Shown in pieces: positions 5,725-7,643 of a stretch of 7,643 nt of DNA. The notes under the pieces were generated by a model that saw only the letters and a list, made by a program, of their open reading frames with translations, searched no databases and was not told where the DNA came from. Location of the stretch: the NCBI GenBank assembly GCA_020062265.1, contig JAGUWR010000045.1:1-7643 (forward strand), read 5' to 3'. Both the position numbers and the translations under genes were made by a program. Every line of letters begins with the position of its first letter. The first letter of the stretch is position 1. The DNA comes from Minisyncoccota bacterium. GTDB lineage: Bacteria > Patescibacteriota > Minisyncoccia > UBA6257 > GWB1-50-10.

Positions 5725-5857
5725 GTCCCGCTTTTAAGATCCTGGATCAAGTGATCTTACAAAGGGATCCCAACAGCGCTTCAGCCCGAGGGTTGGAGTT
5801 GAGGGAACCCACCTGGTTCTTAGCCAGGAGATCTTAAGGCGGGATTTTAGTTTTTTT
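5725..5857 (+). ncRNA. Candidate structured small RNA, ~130 nt, 6S-like architecture
   Basis: No protein frame explains this stretch, yet it has a promoter, a long-range stem and a terminator. The ends pair: TCCCGCTTTTAAGATC (5726-5741) with GATCTTAAGGCGGGA (5830-5844), 16 pairs with one bulged T and one G-U. Inside are a small hairpin (GATC 45-48 / 53-56 of 57xx), an arm CCAAC (5770-5774) with GTTGG (5792-5796) extended by CTTC (5779-5782) with GAGG (5788-5791), and CCTGG (5812-5816) with CCAGG (5824-5828). The last hairpin competes with GAACC (5805-5809) / GGTTC (5815-5819), so a switch of fold is possible. A long closing stem around a partly open centre recalls 6S RNA, the RNA-polymerase-binding regulator, but I cannot confirm the family. 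The 3' end meets the convergent exchanger gene, so it is not a leader of a downstream gene. SRP RNA, 5S rRNA and tmRNA signatures are absent. Confidence 0.6.
5830..5857 (+). terminator. 3' stem strand and T-run ending the RNA
   Basis: The 3' strand of the closing stem (5830-5844) is followed by TTTTAG and seven T (5851-5857). The stem partner is over 85 bases upstream, so folding of the whole RNA would create the terminator. The T-run reaches into the stop codon of the convergent exchanger gene. Confidence 0.5.
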
Positions 5858-6794
5858 AACCTCTTCCAACAAGAAAGATGATGTAGATAATATAAAGTAA
5901 GACAAAGCCAAATCCTTGCCAGCGCTTGAGAACGTATCGCTTGCCCATAAACATTGAACTAAAGAGAAAGGCGGTGGCAAAAAGTGTGACCGAAATATCA
6001 ATAAAAAGATGAGAAGGGAACAGAACTGGTTTTGCCAGGGCGGCAACGCCGAGAACCATTAGAAAGTCAAACACATTTGAACCGATTATATTGCCGAGAG
6101 CGAGGCCGGGGCGTTTCTTATAGGCGGCGACAAAGGTAACGGCCAGTTCGGGCAGAGAAGTGCCGATGCCAACAATAGTGAGCCCGATAAGAGCGTCGCT
6201 GAAGCCCAATTCTTTTGCCATAAGGGCGGCGCCATCAACCACCCAGTTGCCTCCGAGAATGACGCCAACCAATCCGCCCAGAATCATAAATATAGAGAGC
6301 GGCAGCGCCGCTATTTTCCATTCCTGTTGTTCTTCTTTTTCGCGACCCTCGTTTTTAAGAACCAAGTAAAGCCAGATAGAAAAAATAGCAATCATTAAAA
6401 AACCTTCCCATCTTGAGATTTGGCCGTCGCCGAAGAAGGCGAAAAGGGCGGCGGCGAGAACCGCCACTATATTCCAAATAAGATCCCGGTCCACCCAATA
6501 CTTCTTCATTGTTAACGGGAAGAAGAGAGCGCTGACGCCCAAGATAAATAAAATATTAAAAGTGTTGGAGCCGATAATGGTGCCCAGTCCAATATCGCCT
6601 TTACCGGTCAAATTAGCAATGAAAGAGACGGCGAATTCAGGGATAGAGGTGCCGATGCCGGCAATAACCAGACCGATGACGATGGAGGAAACATTGAGTT
6701 TCCGGGCAAGGGAAGATGAACCGTCCACCAGTAAATTATCCCCTTTAACAAGGATGTAGAAACCGATAAAAAAAAGAATAATATTCCAAAGCAT
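5856..6794 (-). CDS. CaCA-family Na+/Ca2+ exchanger (YrbG-like)
   Basis: The product is a complete 312-residue antiporter of the inner membrane that exchanges Na+ (or H+) for Ca2+. It shows the two inverted alpha repeats of the family: GIGTSIPE (46-53) with GSNTFN (75-80) in the first half, and GIGTSLPE (209-216) with GSNVFD (238-243) in the second. Glu53 and Glu216 are the expected ion-binding acids, and Asn77/Asn240 the partner positions. About ten hydrophobic helices are visible, with a charged cytoplasmic linker at ~147-160 (KNEGREKEEQQEWK) between the halves, as in short prokaryotic members (~300-320 residues). ATG 6792-6794 is the first in-frame start and opens directly into TM1. The gene stands alone, converging on the small RNA; a GC-rich hairpin block separates it from the next minus-strand gene. 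Family is certain; ion specificity is not. Confidence 0.95.
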   Translation of the reverse strand: MLWNIILFFIGFYILVKGDNLLVDGSSSLARKLNVSSIVIGLVIAGIGTSIPEFAVSFIANLTGKGDIGLGTIIGSNTFNILFILGVSALFFPLTMKKYWVDRDLIWNIVAVLAAALFAFFGDGQISRWEGFLMIAIFSIWLYLVLKNEGREKEEQQEWKIAALPLSIFMILGGLVGVILGGNWVVDGAALMAKELGFSDALIGLTIVGIGTSLPELAVTFVAAYKKRPGLALGNIIGSNVFDFLMVLGVAALAKPVLFPSHLFIDISVTLFATAFLFSSMFMGKRYVLKRWQGFGFVLLYIIYIIFLVGRG

Positions 6795-6842
6795 ATTTTT
6801 ATCGCAATTACTGAACGAAGTGCGAACCTTTTTTGAGCAAGA

Positions 6843-6866
6843 ATTTCTGCCCTGACGGGCAGAAAT
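6843..6866. repeat. Perfect 10-bp hairpin upstream of the exchanger gene
   Basis: ATTTCTGCCC (6843-6852), loop TGAC, GGGCAGAAAT (6857-6866). It lies ~50 bases upstream of the exchanger start and could act in its leader or as an operator. No T-run follows on either strand. Confidence 0.7.
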
Positions 6867-6896
6867 CCCGCCCAGCGTTTCCGCCCCAGACGACGG

Positions 6897-6951
6897 AGCG
6901 GGCGGGCAAAAATTCCTTCCCCTAAAACCCCTTCCTTTTTGCCCGCCCGCT
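6897..6951. repeat. 16-bp inverted repeat enclosing a polypyrimidine mirror repeat
   Basis: AGCGGGCGGGCAAAAA (6897-6912) pairs perfectly with TTTTTGCCCGCCCGCT (6936-6951). The loop and its border contain TTCCTTCCCC (6913-6922) and its mirror image CCCCTTCCTT (6928-6937) around TAAAA. The minus strand of the loop has G-tracts GG, GGGG, GGGG, GG and could form a two-layer quadruplex; the mirror repeat could form a triplex. Origin unknown, perhaps a non-autonomous repeat. Confidence 0.75.
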
Positions 6952-6989
6952 GCCTTGCCCGCTTCGCGGCCGAGCCAGCGGATTTTTTT
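6947..6989 (+). terminator. Plus-strand terminator-like hairpin with T-run
   Basis: CCGCTG (6947-6952) pairs with CAGCGG (6976-6981), then CTTG with CGAG and CCGC with GCGG, separated by two C-C mismatches, loop TTC; ATTTTTTT follows at 6982-6989. This is a good intrinsic terminator on the plus strand, but no plus gene lies upstream. It may block antisense transcription into the nuclease gene, or act weakly for that gene on the minus strand, where no T-run follows the stem. It shares 6947-6951 with the inverted repeat before it. Confidence 0.5.
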
Positions 6990-6990
6990 A

Positions 6991-7643
6991 TTATACCAAT
7001 TCTTTCAATTCTTCTCTACTCTTCTTCAGTAACTCCGCGTGCAATTCTCCGATGAAAGTTTTGTTATTTCTTATCACTTTTTCAAAAAATCCTGTATAAT
7101 CCGCTGGCGTTAGAAAATAAAAACAATACTCCTGCCCCTTCTTCTCAACCTTGGTGTTCAGTTCTAAAAAATAATCGTTTGCGCCGGCGATTTTATCTCG
7201 GTTTTTTACATCCGTATCCTCATCGTGTTTCGTTTCCACAAAAATAATTCTGTTTGCCTTTTTGATAATAAAATCGGGATTGAATTGCTTTTGCTGGGGG
7301 TGAGTGCCGGGGCGATAATTATACGGAATTGAATAAAATCCCTTGTCTTTTGATTTCACCCAGCAGTCAATAAATTTCGCGTTTTCTTTTCTCGTTAATG
7401 TTTTCGCAAAATCAATTTCCGGCTCTGACGCAAGCACCGTAACATTGAGCGGCGATTTATAATTGTCCTCATCTGTCTTTATGGAATACTTACCCCTTAT
7501 TTCACCAAGCGCTTCATTGATATTTTCTAACTCTTTTGCGGTAGATGATTTTAGGGATTTTTCGCTAAACATTATTCCCTTGTTTTTCTTCACCTCGCTA
7601 ATGCTGACATAGGAAGCGTTCATTTCTTTGGTGGTTTTTTCAA
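6991..7643 (-). CDS. C-terminal part of a Res-type (type III restriction-like) helicase-nuclease
   Basis: The frame is open to the right edge of the window; the ATG at 7621-7623 is probably an internal Met, since upstream codons (EKTTKE) continue without a stop. Counting from that Met, the visible 210 residues hold 'ASEPEIDFAKTL' (~65-76), 'FIDCWVKSKDKGFYSIPYNY' (~84-103), 'FNPDFIIKKANRIIFVETK' (~114-132). P116-D117 and E130-T-K132 form a PD-(D/E)xK nuclease motif, and the surrounding pattern (E-P-E-x-D-F, F-S-I-P-Y, PDF, VETK) is that of the endonuclease domain at the C-terminus of type III restriction Res subunits and related DEAD/DEAH helicase-nucleases of ~900-1000 residues. It would cut DNA after ATP-driven movement. 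No methyltransferase is visible in the window. The helicase part must lie beyond the edge. An independent short nuclease is the alternative. Confidence 0.75.
   Translation of the reverse strand, partial: EKTTKEMNASYVSISEVKKNKGIMFSEKSLKSSTAKELENINEALGEIRGKYSIKTDEDNYKSPLNVTVLASEPEIDFAKTLTRKENAKFIDCWVKSKDKGFYSIPYNYRPGTHPQQKQFNPDFIIKKANRIIFVETKHDEDTDVKNRDKIAGANDYFLELNTKVEKKGQEYCFYFLTPADYTGFFEKVIRNNKTFIGELHAELLKKSREELKELV

Noticed and set aside
5812..5828. CCTGG, loop TTCTTAG, CCAGG looks like an anticodon arm with CTT (lysine).
   Set aside because: There is no T-arm (GGTTC-type) after it, no D-arm before it and no 7-bp acceptor stem at tRNA spacing; it fits better as a hairpin of the ~130-nt RNA.

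Overview
The window most likely comes from the chromosome of a Candidate Phyla Radiation (Patescibacteria, Parcubacteria-like) bacterium. The reasons are the compact layout with gaps of 0 to 35 bases inside the main operon, the lack of clear Shine-Dalgarno sites, mixed AT/GC composition with short GC-rich palindromes between genes, and protein families I associate with these genomes: an FtsQ-like protein with a short C-terminus, a sigma-region-4/HARE-HTH protein, and a soluble VirD4/TraG-like ATPase preceded by a two-TM protein. This assignment is by recognition, not by a search.

Layout from left to right. Positions 1-344 hold the 3' end of an ftsQ-like cell-division gene. Directly behind it lies a broken, internally deleted IS481-like element in the opposite orientation (345-574). 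A promoter just outside the IS end (580-608) opens a tight plus-strand operon. This contains a DNA-binding protein with sigma-70 region 4 and HARE-type winged helices (620-1633), a two-TM protein with a large cytoplasmic domain (1636-3057), a one-TM protein with a HEPN-like C-terminal domain (3057-3554), a perfect four-unit 9-bp tandem repeat, and a VirD4/TraG-like ATPase (3589-5052). A small one-TM protein (5069-5251) and a frameshifted, shortened cutA (5284-5546) follow. The middle three large genes look like one membrane-anchored ATP-driven machine, plausibly for DNA or protein translocation, with the two membrane proteins supplying the anchor that the ATPase lacks.

The gap 5547-5855 is not empty. 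It has a cluster of overlapping palindromes, one perfect DnaA-box 9-mer, an extended -10 promoter, and a self-contained structured RNA of about 130 nt ending in a T-run. I consider this RNA gene the most interesting item here; its architecture is 6S-like, but I cannot name it.

The right part is on the minus strand: a complete CaCA-family Na+/Ca2+ exchanger (5856-6794), a GC-rich block with three hairpins and a polypyrimidine mirror repeat (6843-6989), and the C-terminal part of a large gene with a PD-(D/E)xK nuclease motif typical of type III restriction (Res-type) helicase-nucleases (6991 to the window edge).
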